A stretch of 64,000 nt of DNA from Phytopseudomonas seleniipraecipitans (GTDB lineage: Bacteria > Pseudomonadota > Gammaproteobacteria > Pseudomonadales > Pseudomonadaceae): positions 744,001-808,000 of the forward strand of contig NZ_FNBM01000001.1 of NCBI RefSeq assembly GCF_900102335.1, in the 5' to 3' direction. The position numbers were made by a program, and so were the translations under genes. This document shows positions 33,812 through 41,859 of the stretch, in pieces (the stretch's first letter is position 1; the number at the start of each line of letters is the position of its first letter). The notes beneath the pieces were generated by a model, which saw only the letters and a list, made by a program, of their open reading frames with translations, was not told the origin of the DNA and did no database searches.

Positions 33812-34984
33812 ATGACGCAGGATGCCGCTAGCCCCCCGGCCACCACCGGGCTGATCCTCTCTGGCGGTGGCGCCCGCGCTGCCTATCAGGTCGGCGTGCT
33901 CTCGGCGATCGCCGACCTGCTGCCCGAGTCGTCAGGCAATCCGTTTCCGGTGATCGTCGGCACCTCCGCCGGTGCCATCAACGCCGTCAGTCTGGCCTGC
34001 GGTGCTTTGCACTTTCGCGAGGCGGTGCGCCGGCTGAGTAGCGTGTGGCGCAGCTTTCATACCGATCAGGTGTACCGCAGCGACTGGCCGGGCGTGCTGC
34101 GTCAGGCCAGCCGTTTCATTGGCCACAGCATGCTTGGCCTTGGCAAACAGGTGCCGGTGGCGCTGCTCGACAGTTCGCCGCTGGCGCGCATGCTCGAACG
34201 TGAGCTGGATTTTTCCGGCATCGCCGCGGCCATACGTCATCGCCAGTTGCGTGCGGTGGCGGTTACCGCCTTCGGGTATGAATCGGCCCAGGCGGTAACC
34301 TTCTATCAGGGCCGCGCGGCCATCGATCCCTGGTTCCGTCACCGCCGTGTCGGCGTACCGACCCGCCTGGCGTTGCCGCACCTGCTGGCCAGTACCGCCA
34401 TTCCGCTGATCTTCGAGCCGGTGAAGATCAACCGCGAATATTTTGGTGACGGCGCGGTGCGGCAGATGGCGCCGATCAGCCCGGCGCTGCACCTCGGTGC
34501 GACGCGGGTGTTGGTGGTGGGCGTGAGCGGTAATCCGGTGGGCGATCAAGCCAACCCGGCTGCCGCGACCCCACCGCCGGCCGGGCGCATGCCGAGCCTG
34601 GCGCAAATCGCCGGGCACATGCTCAACAGCACCTTCATCGATAACGTGGAGAGCGACATCGAACTGCTGGCGCGCCTCAACCAGCTAGGTCGCCTGGTGC
34701 CGGCCGAGCAGCGCAGCCGCGCTTATGGCCTGACGCCGGTGGAAGTGCTGGTGATTTCTCCCAGCCAGCCACTCGACGTGATCGCCGCCCGCCACCGCCG
34801 GGAAATGCCCGCCGCGTTGCGCCTGTTCCTGCGCGGCCCCGGCGCGACCCGTGATGGGGGCGGCGGGGTGCTGAGCTACCTGCTGTTCGAGCCGGGTTAT
34901 TGCAGCGAGCTGATCGAACTGGGTTACCAGGACGCCATGGCCAAGAAGGCCGAGCTGCTGGCCTTTCTCGGGCTGGCGCCGTAG
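33812..34984 (+). CDS. Patatin-like phospholipase (RssA-type)
   Basis: The 390-residue protein has the oxyanion loop LSGGGARAAYQVGVL, the nucleophile elbow GTSAGAIN with the catalytic serine, and DGAVRQMAP with the catalytic aspartate, in the expected order. There is no signal peptide, so a cytoplasmic or inner-membrane lipid hydrolase is likely. It starts 24 bp after the LpxL-type gene, probably co-transcribed, hinting at membrane-lipid turnover. A GTG directly upstream (33809) is an alternative start. Confidence 0.88.
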   Translation: MTQDAASPPATTGLILSGGGARAAYQVGVLSAIADLLPESSGNPFPVIVGTSAGAINAVSLACGALHFREAVRRLSSVWRSFHTDQVYRSDWPGVLRQASRFIGHSMLGLGKQVPVALLDSSPLARMLERELDFSGIAAAIRHRQLRAVAVTAFGYESAQAVTFYQGRAAIDPWFRHRRVGVPTRLALPHLLASTAIPLIFEPVKINREYFGDGAVRQMAPISPALHLGATRVLVVGVSGNPVGDQANPAAATPPPAGRMPSLAQIAGHMLNSTFIDNVESDIELLARLNQLGRLVPAEQRSRAYGLTPVEVLVISPSQPLDVIAARHRREMPAALRLFLRGPGATRDGGGGVLSYLLFEPGYCSELIELGYQDAMAKKAELLAFLGLAP

Positions 34985-35011
34985 GTCGAGAAGTACCCGC
35001 ACCGCAGCCAC

Positions 35012-35081
35012 GTAGCCTGGGTTGAGCCTGCGCTACCCAGGAGCGAATTCCCCGGGTGTCGCTTCGCTCGACCCAGGCTAC
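35012..35081. repeat. Intergenic palindromic repeat
   Basis: GTAGCCTGGGTTGAGC (35012-35027) pairs with GCTCGACCCAGGCTAC (35066-35081) with one mismatch in 16 bp, around an inner region with further self-complementarity. It lies between two convergent genes and resembles dispersed palindromes of Pseudomonas. It may also serve as a bidirectional transcription stop. Confidence 0.7.
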
Positions 35082-35109
35082 GGTGTGTTTTATGAGCCCG
35101 CGCTATCCA

Positions 35110-36237
35110 TCAGCCGAAGCGCTGTAGCTGCATCTCCTGCAGGCGGCTCAGGGTACGGCGGAAGGCGAAGGATAGGTAGCCTTCGGTGTACAGCGCCTCC
35201 AGCGGTACGTCCGCTTCCAGATACAGCGGCACGCGGCGGTCGTAGCATTCGTCCACCAGGGCGATGAAGCGGCGCACCGCGTTGTCGTGGATCGACAGGG
35301 CGGGCAACTGCCGGTCACCGGCGATCACGCGCTCGGCGGCGTCTTCGGTGCCGCGGGCGATCCTGGCGGGTTGCTGCTGGGCACTCAGTGCCGGCACGTC
35401 ATCGAGCAGAATGGCCTTGAAGCGGTCGCACAGCGCAATGAAATCCTCGGCCGACAACGGCTGCACGCACAGCTGGGCGAAGCTGCAATGCAGCACGCTG
35501 GCGCTGTGGCGCCGCACGCCGATCAGCCGGTGATTGATGGCCAGCGCGTCGTTGCAGGCGGTTTCGCCAGTGCTCAGCGAATCGAACAGCGCGGGCAGGG
35601 CGCTGGGCTGGCCAGGCTCGCGCACCCAGTAGCGCTGGCACGCCTGGCCTGGATGCTGGCGGTGATCCTGGCTGCCGTCCACGGCAACCACCTGCATGTG
35701 CTGCTGCAGCGCGGCGATAGCGGGCAGGAAGCGCTCGCGATTGTGGCCGCCAGCGTACAGCTGGTCCGGTGGCTGGTTGGAGGTGGCGACCAGCACCACG
35801 CCTTCGTCGAACAGCGAACGAAAGAGCCGGCCGAGCAGCATCGCATCGCCAATGTCGCTGACGAACAGTTCGTCGAAGCACAACACGCGGATCTCGCTGG
35901 CCAGCTCGCGGGCCAGCACGGTAAGCGGCTCGGCGGTGCCGCTCAACGCGAACAGGCGGCGGTGCACCCATTGCATGAAATGATGAAAGTGCTGCCGCCG
36001 CGCCGGTACCTGCAGCGACTCGTGGAAACTGTCCATCAGCCAGGTCTTGCCACGGCCGACTGGCCCCCACAGGTAGACGCCCAGGGCTGGCTGCCTGGGT
36101 GTTGCATGCAGCGCGTCGTGGCAAACCTGCAGCACCTGTGCGGCGCGTAGCTGCGCCTCATCGGCGGCGAAGCCCTGATGCTCGACGGCATGCTGATAAC
36201 GCTGTAGGGGCGAACGTGGTAGTTCAGGCGCGCTCAT
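35110..36237 (-). CDS. zapE: ZapE/AFG1-family ATPase
   Basis: The 375-residue P-loop ATPase has Walker A GVYLWGPVGRGKTWL near residues 62-76, Walker B VLCFDELFVSDIGDAM and sensor-like VATSNQPPDQLY. This is the AFG1/ZapE family, which in E. coli interacts with FtsZ during division stress. The C-terminus DVPLEALYTEG and FAFRRTLSRLQEMQ is typical. Its start overlaps the XRE-regulator gene by 4 bp, so the three genes 36802 to 35110 form one transcript. Pseudomonas may have a second ZapE homologue elsewhere, so this may be a paralogue. Confidence 0.88.
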   Translation of the reverse strand: MSAPELPRSPLQRYQHAVEHQGFAADEAQLRAAQVLQVCHDALHATPRQPALGVYLWGPVGRGKTWLMDSFHESLQVPARRQHFHHFMQWVHRRLFALSGTAEPLTVLARELASEIRVLCFDELFVSDIGDAMLLGRLFRSLFDEGVVLVATSNQPPDQLYAGGHNRERFLPAIAALQQHMQVVAVDGSQDHRQHPGQACQRYWVREPGQPSALPALFDSLSTGETACNDALAINHRLIGVRRHSASVLHCSFAQLCVQPLSAEDFIALCDRFKAILLDDVPALSAQQQPARIARGTEDAAERVIAGDRQLPALSIHDNAVRRFIALVDECYDRRVPLYLEADVPLEALYTEGYLSFAFRRTLSRLQEMQLQRFG

Positions 36238-36431
36238 TCTTCTGGCGCCTGGAACAGCGCTTCGATGCTCGATTCGAACAAGCGGGCAATCTTGAAGGCC
36301 AGCGGCAGGCTGGGATCGTAGCGCCCGGTCTCGATGGCGTTGATGGTCTGCCGCGAAACGCCCAGCTTCGCGCCGAGCTCGGCCTGTGACCAGCCGCGTT
36401 CAGTGCGCTGTTCGCGTACCTGGTTGATCAC
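36234..36431 (-). CDS. Small XRE-type HTH regulator
   Basis: The 65-residue protein is almost all one helix-turn-helix (QVREQRTERGWSQAELGAKL, VSRQTINAIETGRYDPSLPL), similar to YozG/YgzD-type regulators. I chose GTG 36431 because GGAGG stands about 9 nt upstream and it overlaps the membrane-protein stop by 4 bp. An upstream in-frame ATG at 36491 lies within that gene. Regulators of this kind usually sit with a small membrane protein, as here. Confidence 0.85.
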   Translation of the reverse strand: MINQVREQRTERGWSQAELGAKLGVSRQTINAIETGRYDPSLPLAFKIARLFESSIEALFQAPEE

Positions 36432-36802
36432 CGGTAACGCCTCCAGGCGAGGAAGGTGCCCATTGCCCAGAGCGGTGCCATCAGGCTCCATACCAGAAAC
36501 ATCGACAAACGCGGGAAGCCGGCGGTTTCCAGAAAGCCATAGCTGAAGGTGATCAAGGCCGTGCCGACGAAGGCGACCGCCAAGCCTTCCAGATGAATCA
36601 TTCTGGCCAGTTCATCGAGTTGCCGAACCTGGCGGATGACCACAATGGCCACGGTGATCATGGGCAATACCGGCAGCAACGCCGAAACGGTGCGCACGAT
36701 ACCCTCCGGGACGTTGATGAGTAGCAGGGTGCTGATGATCACTGCGCTGACGTAGGCAACCATCGCCAGGGCAAAGTGGGCGAGAAAACGGTTATGGTGC
36801 AT
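36428..36802 (-). CDS. Small four-helix membrane protein paired with XRE regulator
   Basis: The 124-residue protein has four hydrophobic segments (about residues 10-30, 38-58, 72-92, 98-118) linked by a short charged helix (RQVRQLDELARMIHLEG). It matches the pattern of DUF3021/YozG-partner membrane proteins, but the exact family is uncertain. It begins the operon with the XRE regulator and ZapE. Confidence 0.75.
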   Translation of the reverse strand: MHHNRFLAHFALAMVAYVSAVIISTLLLINVPEGIVRTVSALLPVLPMITVAIVVIRQVRQLDELARMIHLEGLAVAFVGTALITFSYGFLETAGFPRLSMFLVWSLMAPLWAMGTFLAWRRYR

Positions 36803-36820
36803 GGCGCACCCCCTTTATGG

Positions 36821-36874
36821 AAAGTGTGCTTTACATTAAGAGAGCCTCCTTCATGAGTCAAGCTAGCTTTACAT
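36821..36874. promoter_or_regulatory. Possible XRE operator repeats
   Basis: GCTTTACAT occurs twice, at 36828-36836 and 36866-36874, exactly 38 bp apart, just upstream of the divergent membrane-protein gene. The first sits in AAAGTGTGCTTT (36821-36832), whose ends are complementary. These look like operator half-sites for the small XRE regulator. Confidence 0.4.
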
Positions 36875-36906
36875 CGCATGGCGACACTGGCCTGCTTTCA
36901 GGCGGC

Positions 36907-37449
36907 ATGGACAACGATGCCAGCAATGAACAGAGCATGCAGCTGCGCAGGATTCGTATGGGCGACCTCGACGCCTTCCATGACCTGTTCGGTCAGGTGG
37001 CGGCCGAGGGGCTCTACTCGTCCCGTCCCTTCGCGCCGCCCAAGGCCGTGATCGCCCGTGCTCTGCAACGCGCGGACGAAGCCGGCTGGGCAGTGTTCGT
37101 GATTGAACAGGCCGGGCGCATCATCGCCACCGCTGAAGCTTACCCGGACAGCCACTGCCGACCGGAGGGCGATGCGCACGTCGGCGTGCTCGGCATGCAG
37201 GTGCACGCCGACTGGCGGCGCCAGGGGTTGGGGCGGCGTCTGCTGGAAGCGGTGATCGGGCATTGCCGCGAGCAGGGCATGCACAGCATCGAGCTGAACG
37301 TGTTCAAGTCCAACCACGCCGCGCTGGCCCTGTACCAACGATACGGTTTCGTCTGGGTCGAAGACCTGCCAGCCCGTCAGCTACCGGCCGGGCATCGCGA
37401 CCAACCGCAGCGCATGCGGCTGGTTCTGGGAACGAGCCACGGCGTTTAG
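36907..37449 (+). CDS. GNAT-family N-acetyltransferase
   Basis: The roughly 180-residue protein has the GNAT core GVLGMQVHADWRRQGLGRRLLEAVIGH (acetyl-CoA loop RRQGLG) and ends in ALALYQRYGFVWVE. The start is uncertain: 36907, 36940 and 36853 are all ATG in frame. I chose 36907 because an AGGCGG-like site precedes it and the regulatory repeats occupy the region before it. The acceptor is unknown. Confidence 0.82.
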   Translation: MDNDASNEQSMQLRRIRMGDLDAFHDLFGQVAAEGLYSSRPFAPPKAVIARALQRADEAGWAVFVIEQAGRIIATAEAYPDSHCRPEGDAHVGVLGMQVHADWRRQGLGRRLLEAVIGHCREQGMHSIELNVFKSNHAALALYQRYGFVWVEDLPARQLPAGHRDQPQRMRLVLGTSHGV

Positions 37450-37479
37450 TGCGCGCCACGTCTACCAGCCATGCTGCGG

Positions 37480-38031
37480 CTACAGCTTCTCCGGCTTGAA
37501 GCGGCCGCGCCAGCTGATCGAATCGCCGGCCACCATGAATTCGCCATCACCCTGGTAATGTACGGTCTTCGGCTGCCGGGGCGATACGGCCACGTGGGCC
37601 TTGACGATGTCCCAGATGAACAGCCCGTGGCGGTCGATCTGGCTGGCATCGGCCAGGCGGCATTCGAAGTTGGCGTAGCACTCGTCGATCAGGGGCGCGT
37701 CGACCTGTTCGGCCGGCTTTGCGGTCAGGCCGAAGCGCGCAAATTTGTCGGCCTCGGCGCCGCTGCAGTTGCCGACGTCGACCACCGTATCGATGATGTC
37801 CACGGTCGGCAGGTTGATCACGCAGGCTTCGCTGTTCCTGAGCATGTCGAAGCTGTGGTTGGCGTCCCAGATGTAGCAGGCCAGCGACTGATACCGAATC
37901 ATCATGTGCCAGCCCATGGTCATGATGTTGTGCCGGCCTTGCCAACTGGTGCTCACCAGCACGATGGGGCCGGGTTCGAGGTAGCGGCGAACCGCATCCA
38001 CGGGGTAATCCTGCTTCTGGTAGCGTTTCAT
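37480..38031 (-). CDS. Flavin reductase-like (FMN-binding split barrel) protein
   Basis: The 183-residue protein matches the flavin-reductase-like family: GPIVLVSTSWQGRHNIMTMGW with the flavin-binding loop, the SEACVINLPT strand and ECYANFECRLADAS. It may reduce FMN or act as a flavoenzyme on a small substrate. ATG 38031 is chosen because AGGAG stands about 8 to 10 nt upstream and the homologous N-terminus begins there. It is convergent with the GNAT gene on its left. Confidence 0.87.
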   Translation of the reverse strand: MKRYQKQDYPVDAVRRYLEPGPIVLVSTSWQGRHNIMTMGWHMMIRYQSLACYIWDANHSFDMLRNSEACVINLPTVDIIDTVVDVGNCSGAEADKFARFGLTAKPAEQVDAPLIDECYANFECRLADASQIDRHGLFIWDIVKAHVAVSPRQPKTVHYQGDGEFMVAGDSISWRGRFKPEKL

Positions 38032-38182
38032 CGACGCGGCTCCTGTGCTGACAGTGGTCTGTGAGCGGTGGACAGAAGCTCGCTGCCCAGCGTTCGAATG
38101 AATCGCCCAGTGGCCGGCTTGCGTAGGCGCTCGGTCACTCATTACGCTGCGCGGCGGACATTGCCTGCCAACGGAGCGCCTC

Positions 38183-38614
38183 ATGCCCATTCGCCCACGC
38201 CACCCCGACGATAACCCGCGGCTGCTCGAAATCTGGCACCGCGCCGTGCTGGCGACGCACCATTTTCTGTCCCAGGCGGATGTCGATGCGCTGTACGGGC
38301 AGATGCGCGATCTGTATCTGGATGCCGTGGCCATCTCCGTCTACGTGGGTGAAAACGGACAGCTGGCAGGCTTTATCGGCCTCACCGAACGGCACGTGGA
38401 GATGCTCTTCGTGGACCCCACGCAACATGGCCAGGGCATCGGCTCACGGTTGCTAGACGACGCCCGCGCGCGTCTTGGCGAGCTGACGGTGGACGTCAAT
38501 GAACAGAACCCGGCCGCCCATGGTTTTTACCGCCGCTATGGCTTTCACGATACCGGCCGCAGCGAAACGGACGGCCAGGGCCGACCGTTTCCGTTGATTC
38601 ATATGAGCTTGTAA
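38183..38614 (+). CDS. GNAT-family acetyltransferase (YjaB-like)
   Basis: The 143-residue protein shows MPIRPRHPDDNPRLLEIWHRAVLA, MLFVDPTQHGQGIGSRLLD (acetyl-CoA loop) and VNEQNPAAHGFYRRYGF. This layout and length fit E. coli YjaB. The acceptor is unknown. It is divergent from the flavin reductase gene with a 151-bp gap. Confidence 0.87.
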   Translation: MPIRPRHPDDNPRLLEIWHRAVLATHHFLSQADVDALYGQMRDLYLDAVAISVYVGENGQLAGFIGLTERHVEMLFVDPTQHGQGIGSRLLDDARARLGELTVDVNEQNPAAHGFYRRYGFHDTGRSETDGQGRPFPLIHMSL

Positions 38615-38714
38615 GATTCGGCCTGTATTGGCATCAGTTGATCCGACGCAACGAACGAACTGCAATCACGGCCTGTCCCCATGCATGACGACACATTTGC
38701 ATTATGGAGGCAGC

Positions 38715-39686
38715 ATGCGCATCACTCTTCCGGCGCTTGGTTTCGGCGGCGCACCGCTCGGCAACATGTTCCACGCGGTCGATGAAGACCAGGCCCAGGC
38801 CACCCTGGCGGCGGCCTGGCAGGCCGGTATCCGCTATTACGACACCTCGCCGCACTACGGCGCCGGGCTGTCCGAGGCGCGCTTCGGGCAATTCCTGCGC
38901 GGCAAGCCACGCGACGAATTTCTGCTCAGCACCAAGGTCGGTCGCCTGCTGCAGCCAACCGACGCGCCAGAGAACGCCAAGCCGTTCGTCAACGAGCTCG
39001 CCAACCAGCGCATCATCGATTATTCGGCAGACGGCGCACGGCGTTCCATCGAAGACAGCCTGGAACGCCTTGGCGTGGACCGCATCGACGTGGTGTTCAT
39101 CCACGACGTATCCGAAGACCAGCACGGACCGAAATGGCGCGAGTATTTCGCCGAGGCCATGCAGGGCGCGGCGCCTGCGTTGACTCGCATGCGCGAGGAA
39201 GGGCTGATCGGCGGCTGGGGACTTGGCGTGAACCTGGTCGAGCCCTGTCGCCTGGCGCTCGAACAGGCTGACCCCGACGTGTTTCTGCTGGCCGGGCGCT
39301 ACACCCTGCTCGATCATCGAGAGGCGCTGGATACCTTGTTTCCGCGTTGCGCCGAGCGGCAGGTCGGTATCGTCGTGGGCGGGCCGTTCAACTCCGGTGT
39401 GCTGGCCGGTGGCGAGCATTACGAGTACGACCGCGTACCCGATGCGGTTCGCCAGCAGACCGCGCGTCTACAGGCCGTGAGCGAGCGTTTCGGTGTCGAC
39501 ATTCGCGCTGCGGCCCTGCAGTTCTGCCTGGCCAATCCGGTGGTGCAATCGGTGATACCCGGCAGCGCTTCGCCGCAACGGCCTGCGCAGTACCGTCAGC
39601 AGCTCGGTGAGTCTATTCCGGCTGCATTCTGGGAAGCGCTGCGCGAGGAGGGCATCGTCCCAGGGGATGCTCCGTTGCCCGCTTGA
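38715..39686 (+). CDS. Aldo/keto reductase (aldose dehydrogenase-like)
   Basis: The 323-residue TIM-barrel enzyme has YYDTSPHYGAGLSE with catalytic Asp/Tyr, LSTKVGRLLQ with the catalytic lysine, and DVVFIHDVSED with the histidine, in order. It is nearest in pattern to L-fucose/D-threo-aldose 1-dehydrogenases, which use NAD(P)+. ATG 38715 is chosen because TGGAGG precedes it by 6 nt; the frame is open from 38628. Confidence 0.9.
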   Translation: MRITLPALGFGGAPLGNMFHAVDEDQAQATLAAAWQAGIRYYDTSPHYGAGLSEARFGQFLRGKPRDEFLLSTKVGRLLQPTDAPENAKPFVNELANQRIIDYSADGARRSIEDSLERLGVDRIDVVFIHDVSEDQHGPKWREYFAEAMQGAAPALTRMREEGLIGGWGLGVNLVEPCRLALEQADPDVFLLAGRYTLLDHREALDTLFPRCAERQVGIVVGGPFNSGVLAGGEHYEYDRVPDAVRQQTARLQAVSERFGVDIRAAALQFCLANPVVQSVIPGSASPQRPAQYRQQLGESIPAAFWEALREEGIVPGDAPLPA

Positions 39687-39687
39687 G

Positions 39688-40206
39688 TCAGGTGTTCAAC
39701 TCGGCCAGCGTGCGCTGGTACACCGCCAGGTCGTTGGCCGAAAAGCAGCAGAACAGCACCTCGGTAATGCCCGGCAGGCTGGCTATTTCGGCCTGGACGG
39801 TCGCGACTGCGATCTGCGCCGCCTGAGCCAGCGGGTAGCCATAAATGCCGGTGCTGATACTGGGAAAGGCAAGGCTGCTCAGCCCGTTGTCCGCCGCCAG
39901 GCGCAGCGCGTTGCGGTAGCAGGATGCCAACAGCTGCGGTTCGCCCTGGCTACCCGAGCGCCACACAGGGCCGACCGTATGAATGATGAAACGGGCCGGC
40001 AATCGGTAGCCGCGAGTCAGCTTCGCCTCGCCGGTATCGCAGCCGCCAAGCTGGCGGCATTCCTCCAGCAGCTCACGGCCAGCGGCGCGATGAATGGCGC
40101 CGTCGACACCGCCGCCGCCAAGCAGCGAGGAATTGGCAGCGTTAACGACGGCATCAACGTCGAGAGTGGTGATGTCGCCCTGCAGGGCAATCAGGCGTGC
40201 GGACAT
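39688..40206 (-). CDS. Macrodomain O-acetyl-ADP-ribose deacetylase (YmdB-like)
   Basis: The 172-residue macrodomain has [27 protein letters not shown], the ADP-ribose-binding loop with catalytic Asn/Asp, and [15 protein letters not shown], the second loop. This is the YmdB/MacroD type, which hydrolyses O-acetyl-ADP-ribose and mono-ADP-ribosyl carboxylates. It lies convergent to the aldo/keto reductase, separated by 1 bp. No sirtuin or ADP-ribosyltransferase is visible near it. Confidence 0.9.
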   Translation of the reverse strand: MSARLIALQGDITTLDVDAVVNAANSSLLGGGGVDGAIHRAAGRELLEECRQLGGCDTGEAKLTRGYRLPARFIIHTVGPVWRSGSQGEPQLLASCYRNALRLAADNGLSSLAFPSISTGIYGYPLAQAAQIAVATVQAEIASLPGITEVLFCCFSANDLAVYQRTLAELNT

Positions 40207-40420
40207 TCGACGGCTCCTTTCTCAGGTGGGTGCCTGCCCTTGAGCGAGGTTGCCTCACGGGCAGCACTCTTGTTCCGACTGGCCCGGCTCGACGCTGTTC
40301 AGCCAATTAGATGACGGCCTACAAGGCATCCAGCACCGTCAGGATGGTGCCCAACGTTGTTATTGACGAATAATGCTGTCATTGGCTTTTGCGCCGCCCC
40401 GACACAGGATTCGATTTCCC

Positions 40421-41299
40421 ATGAGCGCCTCCACACCGCCATTCGTGCTGTCCATCCAGTCCCACGTTGCCCTCGGCCACGTTGGCAATGATGCCGCCGT
40501 GTTCCCTCTGCAACGGCTGGGCTTCGAAGTGCTGCCGGTTCACACGGTGCAGTTCTCCAACCACACCGGTTACGGCCAGTTTCGGGGGCAGGTGTTCGAT
40601 GCCGAGCACATCCGCGAGGTACTCGCCGGCCTACGCGACCGTGGTGTGCTGTCACGGGTCTCGGCGGTGCTCTCCGGCTACCTGGGCGACGCGGCGATTG
40701 GCGCGGTGATCCTCGAGGCGGTGGACGAGATTCGCCGCGACAACCCGGGCGTGCGCTACCTCTGCGATCCGGTGATGGGCGATGTCGGCCGCGGGGTATT
40801 CGTCAACGCGGCGATCCCAGATTTCCTGCGTAACCTGGCGATTCCCTGTGCCAACATCATCACCCCCAACCAGTTCGAGTTCGAGCTGCTGACCGGCAGC
40901 AAGCTCGACAGCGTCGACGAAGCCGTGCGTACCGCGCGGCACTTGCGTGGCCGCGGGCCGGACGTGGTGGTCATCACCAGCCTGGCCACACCAGACATTT
41001 CCGCCGATCAACTGTGCACCCTGGCCGTCAACGGCGAGGGCGCGTGGCTGGTCAGCACGCCGCGCCTGGCCTTGCACCCGCTGCCCAACGGCATGGGTGA
41101 CGTGTTCTCGGCGACGCTGCTGGCCCGCCTGTTGTCTGGGCATGCCTTGCCGCAGGCGCTGGAACTGGCCACCGCCACGCTGTATGCCTTGGTGCAGAGG
41201 ACAGCCGAAGGCTCTCGCGATCTGCCGCTGGTGGTCGCGCAGGAACAGATCGTCGAGCCGCAGCAGCGTTATGCCGCGACAGAAGTGATCGTCAAATGA
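40421..41299 (+). CDS. pdxY: Pyridoxal kinase
   Basis: The 292-residue ribokinase-fold kinase phosphorylates pyridoxal with ATP in the vitamin B6 salvage route. It has VLSIQSHVALGHVGNDAAVFPLQRLG, YLCDPVMGD, TPNQFEFELLTG and the catalytic PNGMGDVFSA. Length matches PdxY. ATG 40421 is chosen because the family N-terminus starts there; an AGGA lies about 13 nt upstream. Its stop overlaps the start of a disrupted small gene. Confidence 0.93.
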   Translation: MSASTPPFVLSIQSHVALGHVGNDAAVFPLQRLGFEVLPVHTVQFSNHTGYGQFRGQVFDAEHIREVLAGLRDRGVLSRVSAVLSGYLGDAAIGAVILEAVDEIRRDNPGVRYLCDPVMGDVGRGVFVNAAIPDFLRNLAIPCANIITPNQFEFELLTGSKLDSVDEAVRTARHLRGRGPDVVVITSLATPDISADQLCTLAVNGEGAWLVSTPRLALHPLPNGMGDVFSATLLARLLSGHALPQALELATATLYALVQRTAEGSRDLPLVVAQEQIVEPQQRYAATEVIVK

Positions 41300-41663
41300 A
41301 ACGCCACCTGGCGAGCATCACCGGCTTGCTGTTGGCGAGTGGTTTGCCAAACGCCTGCGTCGTGACACGAAGGCGGTTGTTCGCGACACCTCCCATGGCA
41401 ACTACGTCTTTGCCGTGCGCGTCGCAGCGGGCGAGCGCTGCGTGATTCTTGATCACCTCACGGAGGAGGGGCGCAAAACGCGCAATGAGATGTGGTTGCC
41501 GGTGGAAAAGCTCGGCAGCAGTGCGCCGAAGCTGGGGCGCATCAAGCACGAGTATGAGGTTGAAGGAGATGCCGTCACGGTGGACCGATTCATCTATCTG
41601 TCGGGTGACACGGCCTGCGAAGACGCCGTGCTGTTCGCAGGCTTTCCCGATGGCCAGGAATGA
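41296..41663 (+). pseudogene. Frame-disrupted small protein gene after pdxY
   Basis: An ATG at 41296 overlaps the pdxY stop (ATGA) and opens a signal-like frame (KRHLASITGLLLASGLP) that ends at 41445. A second frame, open from before 41337 and continuing past 41400 to TGA at 41663, encodes a coherent protein (WFAKRLRRDTKAVVRDTSH, ERCVILDHLTEEGRKTRNEM, YEVEGDAVTVDRFIYLSGD). That frame has no start codon at its 5' end; only an internal GTG at 41415 is available. A one-base indel near 41325-41345 would join the two. This is either a pseudogene or a sequencing error. Function is unknown. Confidence 0.6.
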
Positions 41664-41772
41664 CGGCCGTGGCGTACCGCATCCGCATCGAATGATCGGC
41701 AGCGGCATGCGCATTCAACTCTGAGCCTCCAGCTTAAGCGGCTGTTGCGCCGCCCAAAGCGTTTCATATCGT

Positions 41773-41824
41773 TTGACAAAGTGCCGGCGGTTTCTTAGCT
41801 TTGTCTTTACGCAAACGTTTGCGT
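41773..41824 (+). promoter_or_regulatory. rbs promoter with RbsR-type operator
   Basis: ACGCAAACGTTTGCGT (41809-41824) is a perfect 16-bp palindrome with the central CG of LacI-family operators. Just upstream, TTGACA (41773-41778) and TAGCTT (41796-41801) are separated by 17 bp, so the operator would overlap or follow the transcription start. It ends 35 bp before rbsB. RbsR encoded in the same operon is the obvious ligand-controlled repressor. Confidence 0.85.
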
Positions 41825-41859
41825 CCCAATAAAAATGACAATATTCACGGAGTTCGCCC

